Source: Deltaproteobacteria bacterium
GTDB lineage: Bacteria > Myxococcota_A > Polyangia > Polyangiales > JADJMO01
Direction: 5' to 3'
NCBI GenBank assembly: GCA_025363655.1
Contig: JANYDK010000082.1
Span: forward strand, 1 to 64,000
Length of the DNA stretch: 64,000 bases
In this document: one piece after another, positions 1 through 8,389 of the stretch
Numbering within the stretch: the first letter of the stretch is position 1
Layout: each line of letters begins with the position of its first letter
The notes under the pieces: model-generated
Told to the model about the DNA's origin: nothing
The model's input: the letters and a program-made list of their open reading frames with translations, nothing else
The model's database searches: none
Program-made: the position numbers and the translations under genes

Positions 1-930
1 CGCTTCCCTTTGTTGGTCGGCGCCGCGAGCAAATGCTCGCCGCTCCAAGCTCCGTTCGGGCTCGTCTGCCAGTTGTGATAGAGAACGTCGTTGGTGCCTA
101 CGTAAAAGACCTCGAGGCGTCGATCGGCGTCACGACCCACCGTGATCTGCTTTGCCTTGTTGGTCGGCGCCGCGAGCAAATGCTCACCGCTCCACGCGCC
201 ACCGGCCGAGGTCTGCCAATTGTGGAAGAGCACGTCGTTGGTGCCGATGTAGAAGACCTCGAGTCGACCATCGGCGTTTTGACCGACGGTGAGTTGCTTT
301 CCCTTGTTGGTCGGCGCCGCGAGCAAATGCTCGCCGCTCCAAGCCCCGTTCGGGCTCGTTTGCCAATTGTGGAAGAGCACGTCGTTGGTACCGATGTAGA
401 AGATCTCGAGTCGACCATCGGCGTTCTGACCGACGGTGAGTTGCTTTCCCTTGTTGGTCGGCGCCGCGAGCAAGTGCTCGCCGCTCCAAGCGCCGCCAGG
501 AGACGTCTGCCACGTGTGGAAGAGCACGTCGTTGGTACCGACGTAGAAGACCTCGAGGCGGCCGTCGTCGTTTCGACCAACTGCGATCTCCTTGGCCTTG
601 TTGGTCGACTCCGCCAGTAGATGTTCGGGGCTCCAAGCGCCGCCCGGCGACGTTTGCCACATATGAAAGAGCACGTCGTCGGTACCGAGGTAGAACACTT
701 CGAGTCGGCCGTCTCGATTGCTCGTGACCGCCAGTCTCTTGCCCTTGTTGCTCGTACGACCGAGGTAGTTCTCTTGGCTCCAATTGCCATTGGCCGTCAG
801 TTGCGTGACGTGGAACAGAGTGTCGTTGTCTCCGATGTAGAAGACTTCGAGGCGGCCATCCGTGTTGCGCGCGACGGCGACCTGCTTCGCGCGCTTGGTG
901 AGCTGAGCGACCGGCCCTTCGTAAGTGCAG
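1..930 (-). repeat. 147-bp tandem coding repeats (propeller blades)
   Basis: The block beginning ttggtcggcgccgcgagcaa recurs at about 13, 160, 307 and 454, with more diverged copies near 600 and 750, a period of 147 bases (49 codons). The copies nearest the left edge are almost identical, which suggests recent amplification or gene conversion. The repeats encode blades of the PLL-like propeller and produce long spurious frames on the other strand. Confidence 0.85.
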
Positions 931-1811
931 TGGACGACGTGCGAAGCGTCGATCGAGCCGTCGCTGATGACCTTCGCGCTCTCCGTCATGTCGATGTCGT
1001 CGCCGGATCCCGGGAGGACGGCCACGTTCGAGGAGAGCATCGCGTTGACGTCGACGAACTCGACATGTCCGAAGTTCGTCAGCTCGGTAATCTTGTCATT
1101 GACGTCCGGGCGCTCGACGATCCACTCGGCGCAATTGCCCCGGAGGGTCGTTCCTTTGGGGGCCGTGATGCGAAACGTCGTGGCGATTCCCGTCGTCGAG
1201 TTGCTGAAGAAGATGGTCCCGTCGGTCGGTGAGTCGACGGTGCAGATACAGGTGACTACGTCGTTCGGAGAGACGGAGAAGTTGGTGATGTCGACTGAAT
1301 TTTCGGGATACCACTCCCACCACGCGGAGATGGTTCGCGACGTATTTCCGTCGAATTTCGCATCGCAATCGACGCCCGCTTGGAAGACGTCGTCCGAACC
1401 GTCGCCATCGATTCCGACCCATATCGAAGAATGGTATTGGACGCCATTTCGAGCGGGGGCATTGGGTGTCGGTATGGTCCATTGCCCCGACACCGACACG
1501 AACGTCGCGCCGGCCGGCGCCTGCACGACGGCGCCCGACCAATTGTCGGAAAACGCCGTGTTTGCCGTCTCCGCTCGGTGGCGCGGTCTGTGGCGTTTGG
1601 TCTCGGAGCGCTGGAATGTCGGCTCGATGAAGGTCATCGGTCGGCCGACGGCGCGTTTCCAGCGCTCGAGCAACTCGGGATGGTTCGTCGGCGGTCGCGG
1701 CATACCGCTCGCCTTCAGCGAGGCTTCATCGGCGGTGAACAGATCGAAGCCTTTTGCCGGAACCGGAAACGTCGTTACGGTGGCGCCACTGGGCAGAACG
1801 GTCTTGGGCAT
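1..1811 (-). CDS. G1 (glutamic) endopeptidase with C-terminal PLL-like beta-propeller, 3' end beyond the left edge
   Basis: The reading frame starts at ATG 1811 (GAGG just upstream) and is open to the left edge, giving about 603 residues without a stop. Residues 88-245 match the eqolisin/G1 fold: NWSG near 90, WVGIDG at 131, the catalytic Gln in FQAG (Gln144), the AWWEWYPE strand near 163 and the catalytic Glu in AEWIVE (Glu233). These correspond to the Gln/Glu pair known from scytalidoglutamic peptidase. Residues 1-85 form a propeptide-like stretch with no clear signal peptide. From about residue 300 there are at least six 49-residue repeats (GRLEVFY, NDVLFH, WSGEHLL), typical of PLL/tectonin-like sugar-binding propellers. 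I infer a secreted acid protease targeted to glycans. The gene stands alone, with a 294-base gap to the next gene. Confidence 0.85.
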   Translation of the reverse strand, partial: MPKTVLPSGATVTTFPVPAKGFDLFTADEASLKASGMPRPPTNHPELLERWKRAVGRPMTFIEPTFQRSETKRHRPRHRAETANTAFSDNWSGAVVQAPAGATFVSVSGQWTIPTPNAPARNGVQYHSSIWVGIDGDGSDDVFQAGVDCDAKFDGNTSRTISAWWEWYPENSVDITNFSVSPNDVVTCICTVDSPTDGTIFFSNSTTGIATTFRITAPKGTTLRGNCAEWIVERPDVNDKITELTNFGHVEFVDVNAMLSSNVAVLPGSGDDIDMTESAKVISDGSIDASHVVHCTYEGPVAQLTKRAKQVAVARNTDGRLEVFYIGDNDTLFHVTQLTANGNWSQENYLGRTSNKGKRLAVTSNRDGRLEVFYLGTDDVLFHMWQTSPGGAWSPEHLLAESTNKAKEIAVGRNDDGRLEVFYVGTNDVLFHTWQTSPGGAWSGEHLLAAPTNKGKQLTVGQNADGRLEIFYIGTNDVLFHNWQTSPNGAWSGEHLLAAPTNKGKQLTVGQNADGRLEVFYIGTNDVLFHNWQTSAGGAWSGEHLLAAPTNKAKQITVGRDADRRLEVFYVGTNDVLYHNWQTSPNGAWSGEHLLAAPTNKGK

Positions 1812-2105
1812 GGATCCTCACTTTGGGACGGTAGCTGCGCGCGCGAAGTGCTGCGCACGACCACGCTGCGTCCTTCGACGTGGAGTGGAACGGTTGTGGG
1901 AGCGAAAATGGATATGACACGACGAACGGCGATGCGGTCAAGGCCCAGAGGGAGGCGGCTCCGTTCACCGTGCGGATCGAACCAACATACCCTATGGGGT
2001 CATCCTCGAACGTCACGGGGGCTCCCCGCGGGGAGTGCCATGCTTTGCGGTGGACCTTGGGCTGTTACTCCGCCCGTCCGCCAGCAGCGACGCCATCGTC
2101 GGCGT
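1812..2105. other. Non-coding gap with a 14-bp perfect palindrome
   Basis: There are 294 bases between the G1 peptidase start and the stop of the upstream membrane-protein gene, both on the minus strand. The gap should contain the peptidase promoter, but I see no convincing -35/-10 pair. A perfect GC-rich palindrome (ctccccgcggggag) lies at 2022-2035. It could be a weak terminator stem for the upstream gene, but no T-run follows it on either strand. Confidence 0.35.
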
Positions 2106-2948
2106 TCATGGCAGCGGGTGACCAGGCGCCCCGCCCAACCGTTGCGCGATCCCTGCCATGCGGTCGACGACGTCGGCGAGCTCGGCGATCGCCAGGGGCT
2201 CACGGCGAAGCCGAGATACGACGAACGGCTGGCCACGCCCATGGAGGCCCGAAGGTGTGACCTCGACGAAGATACCGAAGCCGGCGAGCTCGCCGATGAT
2301 CACCTGGGCCCCCGCCGGATCGACGGCCAGTGCAGGTAGGTTGGCCGCCACGAAGATGTCCAGGCGCGCCGGGTATCGTGCGTTGGTGGTGCTGCTTCGG
2401 GGCATGTAGCCGGTCGGGTCGAATTCGATCAGCACCGGAAAACCGATCGTCGCGCCGGTCGCGGCGACGTAGCCGGCCCCCGGGCAGAGGTTTCGGAGAT
2501 TGTACGCTGCCGCCCAGTGCGCATTGAGCCATTGCACGGCATGGTCCAAGGAGACCGGTCGGCCTCCACGTGCGTGTGCGAGCTCGGTGATGGCCTGCTG
2601 CCGGTCGGCGGTTCGACGCTGGTTGCGCAGTACGATCCACGACACGGCCGCGATCACTACGAGAAAGACGGCCCAGGCCTTCACGGCCATTCCGATGCGG
2701 TCGGCCTTGGACCAGGCTTCGAGCGCCGCGAAGACCGCAAAGGCGCCGGTCGACGCGAAGGCGCCTGCCATCGCCGCGTGGAAGACGAAGGTGTCCCAAG
2801 AGGTGCCGTCGAAGCGCGCGGCCTGGGTGCGCTCGGCGCGTACGAGGTCCAGTGCTTCGCGCGCCAGCGTCGCGCGTTCGTCAACGGGCGCTTCGAGCTG
2901 CTCCGAAGACGGTTCGAGAGCGGAGGAACGATTGCTCCTACCGGTCAT
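2106..2948 (-). CDS. Two-helix membrane protein of unknown function
   Basis: This is a 280-residue protein. The first 45 residues are polar and charged. Two hydrophobic helices follow at about 54-78 (containing HAAMAGAFASTGAF) and 88-110 (AWAVFLVVIAAVSWIVL). After a basic turn comes a globular domain of about 165 residues. The hairpin plus C-terminal domain suggests an inner-membrane protein with a soluble cytoplasmic domain, but I do not recognise the family. The start ATG lies inside the end of the upstream small ORF (11-base overlap), so the two are probably translationally coupled. The 2106 stop is followed by a long gap. Confidence 0.6.
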   Translation of the reverse strand: MTGRSNRSSALEPSSEQLEAPVDERATLAREALDLVRAERTQAARFDGTSWDTFVFHAAMAGAFASTGAFAVFAALEAWSKADRIGMAVKAWAVFLVVIAAVSWIVLRNQRRTADRQQAITELAHARGGRPVSLDHAVQWLNAHWAAAYNLRNLCPGAGYVAATGATIGFPVLIEFDPTGYMPRSSTTNARYPARLDIFVAANLPALAVDPAGAQVIIGELAGFGIFVEVTPSGLHGRGQPFVVSRLRREPLAIAELADVVDRMAGIAQRLGGAPGHPLP

Positions 2949-3177
2949 CGCCCACGCGCGTTACGGGCGCTTCGCACACGAACCGAAAAACGGCCCCGCC
3001 ACGATCCCGAACGCGCCCGATGTCGTTGCCGCCCTTGCTGCAGCGAAGAGCGAGCCGCCCGGCCGCGATGAGCGCAAGTTGCTCCGCTGGAGAGATCGCA
3101 AGCCACTCGGCCCGCGCCTCCCGCGAGAGCTCCTCGTTCGCGTTCGGGCCGCGCACGAGCCGCGAGGTCCAGGTCAT
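2938..3177 (-). CDS. Small hypothetical protein (79 residues)
   Basis: From ATG 3177, with a GGAAGG Shine-Dalgarno-like sequence 8 bases upstream, the frame encodes 79 residues. The region REARAEWLAISPAEQLALI is helical and amphipathic, followed by a short basic segment. A longer frame opens at 3315, but its extra 46 residues look non-coding and lack a ribosome site. The stop overlaps the start of the downstream membrane protein by 11 bases, which is the main support for this being a gene. No family is recognised. Confidence 0.45.
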   Translation of the reverse strand: MTWTSRLVRGPNANEELSREARAEWLAISPAEQLALIAAGRLALRCSKGGNDIGRVRDRGGAVFRFVCEAPVTRVGDDR

Positions 3178-3417
3178 GGCTCGCGCCTTCCTCCGTGCCG
3201 CAGCGTCCACCCTTGAAGAGTAGCGCCCAACCAGCCAGCTGACACTCGCCGTCTTCGATGCGCTCTCTCGGATCATTCCGCGACGGGAGCCTTCACCCTC
3301 CACATCGGACGACACGCCATCGCTCGATCGAGGTCGCGAACGCGGAGGGCCGTGCGATCGAGCCTCGAAGGGGCGCTGTAGGGAGTCGTCCAGGATTCGC
3401 CAAGGGCCGGGGGGCGA

Positions 3418-3473
3418 GGTCTGCGGTTCTTGGTCTGCGGTTTCGTCTGCGGTTTGGTCTGCAGTTTGGATCT
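3418..3473. repeat. Short tandem repeat, unit about 12 bp
   Basis: Four to five imperfect copies of ggtctgcggttt follow one another between the small hypothetical gene and the RCC1 lipoprotein stop. No gene covers this stretch. The rest of the gap (3178-3417) shows nothing else that I can interpret. Confidence 0.6.
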
Positions 3474-3484
3474 GCCTTACCCCT

Positions 3485-4813
3485 TCACCACTTCACGAGC
3501 GTCGGCTTCGTTGCATCGGTATGGCTCAAATCCCCATTCCCGACCTGCCCATACCCATTCATCCCCCAACACCGCAACACGCCACTCGTCACCGCACACG
3601 TATGCAGCGCGCTCGATCCCGATACGACGGTATCCGCCACCAACCCCGTCGCCGTCGGCACGTCGCGATCGGTCGTCGTCCCATCCCCGAGCTGCCCATA
3701 TCGATTCTGACCCCAACAAATGATGTTGCCGTCCGACCGACGCGCACACGAATGCTCATAACCGAGACTCACCAACGTAAACGTCCCGAGCCCCTTCACC
3801 GCAACAGGCGAAAAACGATCGGTCGTCGTCCCATCCCCAAGCTGCCCATTCGCGTTCTTACCCCAACAGCGCAGGTCGGTGCCGACGACGACGCAGGTGT
3901 GGTGTCCGCCCGATCCGAGGAACGTCGCGCCGCTGATGCCGGTCACCTTCTTCGGGGTCGCGCTGTCGGTGGTGGTGCCGTTGCCGAGCTGTCCTGATTC
4001 GTTCGCGCCCCAGCACGAGACGGTGCCATCGGTGAGCAGCGCGCAGGCGTGCTCGCGACCGACCGAGATGCGCGCCGCGCCGTCGAGGATGTGGGCCGGC
4101 TTGGGATCGAAGCCGCGACCTCCCCAGCAGTAGACGCTTCCGCTGGTGAGTCGTGCGCACGTCTCGTTGGCGCCTCCCGCGACCTCGGCGACCGACCCCA
4201 CGAGGCCGACGACGGGGAGGGGCTTCGGGTGCGCATCGACGTCTTTTGGGCCGATGCCGAGCTGCGCCGCGCCGTTGTCGCCCCAACAAGAGACCGAGTG
4301 ATCGTCGAGCACCGCGCAGGTGTGCCCGTTGCCCGCGGCGACTTGCAGCGCGGGCGCGAGCCCGACGACGTCGACCGGCACCGGCCAACTGTCCCCGGAG
4401 TCGAGCGTGCGGCCGAGCTGGCCGGAGATGCCTTGTCCCCAACAGCGCAAGGTGCCGGCGCCGATGCGTGCGCACGTGTGGTAGCCGCCGAGGACGACTT
4501 CGAACGTCACGACCGGCTCGAGGACATCGGGCAACGCCGAGTCACGCGTATCCGGTACGAAGGTGTCGGGCTTGAACGTGTCGGGCAGGAACGTGTCGGG
4601 CTCGACGAACGTGTCGACGACGAACGTGTCGGGCACGCGGGTGTCGGGAAGCCGCGTATCGGGCAGGTGGGTGTCGAAGCCGGAGTCGACGAACGTATCC
4701 GTCGCCGCGTCGTCGGGCGCCTCACCGTCGTAGAGCCCGGTGCGCACCCCGCAGCCGGCGAATGCGACGCATCCGACGACCCCGATAGCCCCCACGACTC
4801 TTCGCGTTCCCAT
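3485..4813 (-). CDS. Lipoprotein with seven RCC1-type repeats
   Basis: The protein has 442 residues from ATG 4813. I chose this start because it gives a compact signal peptide (MGTRRVVGAIGVVGC..) ending in an AFAGC lipobox; an upstream GTG at 4843 would add ten residues. After the lipid-anchored Cys there is an acidic tether made of repeated PDTF/PDTR pentads (about residues 35-95). Seven RCC1/BNR-like repeats follow, each carrying a CWG signature (for example RCWGKNANGQLG, ICWGQNRYGQLG), enough for one complete seven-bladed propeller. In bacteria such proteins are predicted surface or periplasmic binding scaffolds; the ligand here is unknown. The gene is flanked by gaps on both sides, so it is probably monocistronic. 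Confidence 0.85.
   Translation of the reverse strand: MGTRRVVGAIGVVGCVAFAGCGVRTGLYDGEAPDDAATDTFVDSGFDTHLPDTRLPDTRVPDTFVVDTFVEPDTFLPDTFKPDTFVPDTRDSALPDVLEPVVTFEVVLGGYHTCARIGAGTLRCWGQGISGQLGRTLDSGDSWPVPVDVVGLAPALQVAAGNGHTCAVLDDHSVSCWGDNGAAQLGIGPKDVDAHPKPLPVVGLVGSVAEVAGGANETCARLTSGSVYCWGGRGFDPKPAHILDGAARISVGREHACALLTDGTVSCWGANESGQLGNGTTTDSATPKKVTGISGATFLGSGGHHTCVVVGTDLRCWGKNANGQLGDGTTTDRFSPVAVKGLGTFTLVSLGYEHSCARRSDGNIICWGQNRYGQLGDGTTTDRDVPTATGLVADTVVSGSSALHTCAVTSGVLRCWGMNGYGQVGNGDLSHTDATKPTLVKW
4545..4680 (-). repeat. PDTF/PDTR pentapeptide-coding repeat in the lipoprotein tether
   Basis: The bases gaacgtgtcgggca and variants recur about eight times, encoding the motif P-D-T-F/R-x after the lipobox of the RCC1 lipoprotein. 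The period (12-15 bases) keeps the reading frame. The repeat could vary the distance between the membrane anchor and the propeller. Confidence 0.6.
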
Positions 4814-4911
4814 GGCAATCCATGCGTCGCGCGGCCGAGGCACCGCGTTACGTGCGATCGAAGCGGCGGTTGCCGGCGATCAATCCAAAGGAGGACCGCC
4901 GGCGGGAACGC

Positions 4912-5529
4912 CTACTTCTTCGTCTCTTGCTGCTTCTTCAGCTTCGCTTCGAGCTCTTCGATCTTCGCCGAGAGGCGCTGGACCTCGCTCTGGAGCTGCT
5001 GGAAGGGCGAGAAGCTGGTGAGGGCGGAGCGGACGCGCTCGTCGATGCGGCCCTGCAGCGCCTCGAAGGCCTCGCGGGACTGATCGAGGATGCCCTTCTT
5101 GTTCGGGTCAGCCTTGTCGTCCTTGGCCGGGGTGCCCCCGTACGTCGCGTGCTCGTCCACGGCGGCCTTCTCCTCCGGTGCCTTTTCCTCGCCGTCTTTC
5201 GGGAGGAGTCGACCGAGCGGGGTCTCACGGAGCTGCGACATCAGGCGCTCGCCGCGCTGATGGATGAGGTCGCGCAGCGTCGCGAGCGGCACCGAGCGGC
5301 TGTGCTGCTTCTGTTCTTCGTAGATGATCTGCGCGAGAGTGACCTCGGTGAGGTCGTCCTTCGTCGCGTTGTCGATGATCTGCACCTCTTCGCCGGCGCG
5401 GACCATCTCGGCGATTTGCAGGAGCGTGACGTAGCGGCTCTCGCGCGTGTCGTAGAGCTTGCGGTTGGAGTACCGCTTGACCACGCGCTTGCCGCGCTCG
5501 TGCGGCGGCTGGCTTCCCTGCGTCTGCAC
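4912..5529 (-). CDS. phaR: PhaR-type polyhydroxyalkanoate synthesis regulator
   Basis: This 205-residue protein starts at GTG 5529, chosen because AGGAGG lies four bases upstream; the frame extends to 5877, but the extra residues look random. Residues 15-80 match the PHB/PHA accumulation-regulator DNA-binding domain, with the hallmark KRYSNRKLYDT followed by YVTLLQIAEMV and IIDNATKDDLTEVTLAQII. The C-terminus is a charged coiled coil (LSAKIEELEAKLKKQQ). In proteobacteria PhaR represses phasin and PHA synthesis genes and senses the polymer. No PHA synthase or phasin gene is in this window, so the local target is unknown. The DNA-binding assignment is firm; the PHA role is inferred from the family. 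Confidence 0.85.
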   Translation of the reverse strand: MQTQGSQPPHERGKRVVKRYSNRKLYDTRESRYVTLLQIAEMVRAGEEVQIIDNATKDDLTEVTLAQIIYEEQKQHSRSVPLATLRDLIHQRGERLMSQLRETPLGRLLPKDGEEKAPEEKAAVDEHATYGGTPAKDDKADPNKKGILDQSREAFEALQGRIDERVRSALTSFSPFQQLQSEVQRLSAKIEELEAKLKKQQETKK

Positions 5530-5533
5530 CGTG

Positions 5534-5539
5534 CCTCCT
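5534..5539 (-). promoter_or_regulatory. Shine-Dalgarno AGGAGG that fixes the phaR start
   Basis: AGGAGG lies on the minus strand four bases before GTG 5529. It supports the short form of PhaR over the longer frame that would begin at 5877. A TTGACA hexamer further upstream (minus strand, 5590-5595) could be a -35 element, but no good -10 follows at the right distance. Confidence 0.6.
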
Positions 5540-5705
5540 CTATCCGTTGCGATCGTCTTGACGCAGAGCGAAACGCCTGCGCTGCGCGGTGTCAAGGAGG
5601 CGCCGATGCGCCCCCCCAAGCGTCCGTCCACTGAGCATGCCACGCCTTGCGTCAGGAATGTTGGGATCGGGCAATTTGCCGTGAAATCTCTTCGATTCGG
5701 CCCGT

Positions 5706-8123
5706 TTACGGCTTGCCGGTGGCGGCCTTCAACTCGCCGTCGAGATGCGCCGCGTCGTAAAGGGCGACGTAGGCGTAGTACGAGGTGAGGACCCGCTTCG
5801 TGTACTTCCGGGTCTCTTCGTAGGGGATCGACTCGCACCAGAGGTCGAACGAGTCGGCCAGCGGCGGGTTCATCCACCTTCGGGTCGCGCCCTCGCCGGC
5901 GTTGTACGAAGGGATGGCGAGGGCGGGGTTCTGCGCGAAGTCGTTGCGCAGCTTGTGGAGGAACGCGGTGCCGATCGGGATGTTGATTTCCGGTTGCGTC
6001 AGCGACTTGGCGTCGCTCTGCAGCTTGAGCGGCTTGGCGTACGCGGCCGCGGTCGGGAGAATCAGCTGAAGGAGGCCGTAGGCATCGGCGTGGGAGACCA
6101 CGTCGGGCTCGAACGCCGACTCCTCACGCATCACCGCCCAGATGACGGCCGCCGGCACGCCCTCGGCCGCGCTCGCCGCCGAGACGCTGTCGGCCCACGG
6201 ACGCGGATAGGCGAGCTCCCACGCTTGGCGCCATTTTCCGCTGGGGAAATGGTGCTGCCACTCGGTGACCTTGCCCCGCGGAAAGTTGTGCGCGGCCCTC
6301 GCCTCACCGACCGCGGCGAAGAGCGCGGCGGCGATCCACTGACCGTCGGGATCTTTGTTGGCGTCCTTGAGGAGGCCGAGCGACGAGAGCTCTTTGCGCG
6401 CGGGCTCGATCTCGCCGACGCGCGCGAGCTCGACGGCGCGGAGGAAACCGGGCGTCGTCAGCTCGGCGCGATCGTTTGGGTAGAGCGCTCCCGGTACTTC
6501 GGCGCCGGTCGCGTTCTCGAGCGAGGCCTTGATGCTCTTCGCGTCTTCACCGCCGCGAGCCGCGACGCGCGCGTAGGCCATCGCCGAGGCGAAGGACAGC
6601 GGCTCGCTGCCGACGACGCGCCCGAGCCGCTCGAGACCTTCCTTCACCTTGCCCGTCTCGAGCTCTGCACGCCCGAGGAAGTACGACGCGCGCCCGGCGA
6701 CGAAATAGCCGTCTTCGTGCGGCACGAGCGAGAGCGAGCGCTCGAGGAAAGGAACCGCTTCCTTCCATTTGCCCTCTTTCATGCGGGGCAGCGCGAGGCG
6801 GAAGAGCGCCTCGGCCTTCATGTCGCCGTCGGGATAATCGTCGGGGAGCGAGCCGAGCATCTTCTCGCCCTTGTCGGTCTCGCCTTGCTCGATCGCGATC
6901 AGCGCGCCACGAAAGCGGGCGTCGTCGGCGAGTCGGTGCTTGGGAAACAGCTTCTCGATCTCGGCGAAGCGAATGCGCGCGACCCCCGGCTGCTTGCCGG
7001 CCGCGAGCTTGGCCGAGTCGTAGAGGGCGGTGATCTTCGAGCCCTCGTCGGTGCAGGCGGCCGCGATGTCGCCATAGACGTCGATCGCCTTCGGCTTCTG
7101 CTTCGTCTTCTCGTGCACGCGCGCGAGGGCGAGCTCGCCTTTGCACCAGAGCTCTTTGCCCTTGTCCTTCTTGCCGCTGAGCGCGTTCAGCGCTTTTTCC
7201 AAGAGCGGGAGCGCATCTTTCGGTTTGCCGCCGTCGACGTAGGCGATGCCGGCGGTGATCTCTTCGGCCGGCGTCGGTGAGCCGAGCGTCGCTGCCGCTT
7301 TTTGATCTTTGGTCGCGAGGAGCGCCTTGCACTTCTGCTCGGCGTCCTCGGCGCGCGGGACGAGCGAGCTGCCCGGCACCTCGAAGCGCACGCGACGGGC
7401 ACCCTTGGCCGCCTCGAGCGCCTGCGCCGCATCGGCCGCCGCGACGACCTCTTCTGCATGACGAATCGATGCTTCGACCCAACGACCGCCTTTTCGTGCC
7501 CCTTCGAAGGCCGCCGCGGCGCCCGCGTGATCGCCCTTCTGCGCCAGCGCCTCCCCGAGCGCGACGCGTCGATCGTTCTCGAGCGGCTCGATGTCCTTCA
7601 CCGTTTCGAGGAGCGCCAACGCTTCGACGCCCTTGCCCTTCTTCGCGAGCAGCGCTGCACGTCGCACGTGCGCGTAGGGAGCGAGCGGAGACGCGTCGGT
7701 CACCAGCGCATAGGCCCCCTCGGCGCCATCGTCGTCCTTCGCCGCCACGAGCAGCCGACCGAGGAGAAAGCGCGCGCGATCGAGATCGTCACCGCTGAGT
7801 TTCCCTCCTTCGAGGACCGCGCGCAGACCATCGGCGGCGACGCGCCAGTCTTTGCGCGCCATCGCCTTGCCGACGACGTCGAGCGCAGGCTGCGCGACCA
7901 ACGCAGTGACGGCTTGCGCATTCCAACCCGTGGAGGCCGTCGGCGGCGCGGTGCTCGCGGTCGTCGACCCGGTCGTGCTCGGCGCCGTCGTCGGCGTCGC
8001 GACCGTCGCGCTCCCACTCGGGGCCGGCGCCGGCGTCGGCGTCCCTCCCGCGCAGCTCCCCGCCTGCAAAGCGCAGAGCGACGCGGTGACGAAAATAGTC
8101 GGCGAAGGGAGGAGGGAACGCAC
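5706..8123 (-). CDS. Soluble lytic murein transglycosylase (SLT) with TPR-rich N-terminal part
   Basis: This 805-residue protein starts at GTG 8123. The N-terminus resembles a lipoprotein signal (..CALQAGSC), followed by a Pro/Thr/Ala-rich linker. Residues 75-600 are helical repeats of TPR/SLT-superhelix type (for example ALAQKGDHAGAAAAFEGA). The catalytic SLT domain covers about 645-770, with the general-acid Glu in VMREESAF, the AYGLLQL motif and PSYNAGEG, all classic family-1 signatures. It should cleave the MurNAc-GlcNAc bond of peptidoglycan in the periplasm during wall turnover. The length is greater than E. coli Slt (about 620 residues). It has its own upstream gap (8124-8389) and sits upstream of phaR with 176 bases between. 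Confidence 0.9.
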   Translation of the reverse strand: MRSLLPSPTIFVTASLCALQAGSCAGGTPTPAPAPSGSATVATPTTAPSTTGSTTASTAPPTASTGWNAQAVTALVAQPALDVVGKAMARKDWRVAADGLRAVLEGGKLSGDDLDRARFLLGRLLVAAKDDDGAEGAYALVTDASPLAPYAHVRRAALLAKKGKGVEALALLETVKDIEPLENDRRVALGEALAQKGDHAGAAAAFEGARKGGRWVEASIRHAEEVVAAADAAQALEAAKGARRVRFEVPGSSLVPRAEDAEQKCKALLATKDQKAAATLGSPTPAEEITAGIAYVDGGKPKDALPLLEKALNALSGKKDKGKELWCKGELALARVHEKTKQKPKAIDVYGDIAAACTDEGSKITALYDSAKLAAGKQPGVARIRFAEIEKLFPKHRLADDARFRGALIAIEQGETDKGEKMLGSLPDDYPDGDMKAEALFRLALPRMKEGKWKEAVPFLERSLSLVPHEDGYFVAGRASYFLGRAELETGKVKEGLERLGRVVGSEPLSFASAMAYARVAARGGEDAKSIKASLENATGAEVPGALYPNDRAELTTPGFLRAVELARVGEIEPARKELSSLGLLKDANKDPDGQWIAAALFAAVGEARAAHNFPRGKVTEWQHHFPSGKWRQAWELAYPRPWADSVSAASAAEGVPAAVIWAVMREESAFEPDVVSHADAYGLLQLILPTAAAYAKPLKLQSDAKSLTQPEINIPIGTAFLHKLRNDFAQNPALAIPSYNAGEGATRRWMNPPLADSFDLWCESIPYEETRKYTKRVLTSYYAYVALYDAAHLDGELKAATGKP

Positions 8124-8389
8124 GGTGCCGGGAGGATAGGCGCGAGATTGCGCGTGGGGAAACTAGCGACGAAAGAAACGACGGGTGTTCGTGGGGCATT
8201 CCGCACACCGCGCCCGCGCCCTGCGCCCGCACTTCGCGAGTCACGCATGCGCGGCTCGATGGGGCGTTCGCCATCGCCGGAAGTGATTCGACGACGTGCC
8301 TCCGCCGACGCTTCCATGCGTTTCGTCCTCTCGAACGCGATGAAATCCGCGGCTTCTTTTCCGGGCCGCACGGGGTACCATCGGCCCCC

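Noticed and set aside
33-620. Plus-strand repetitive frame
   Set aside because: It is the antisense image of the PLL-like blades; the minus frame carries G1 and propeller motifs.
5530-5877. 116-codon N-terminal extension of PhaR
   Set aside because: No ribosome site and non-coding composition; AGGAGG before GTG 5529 marks the start.
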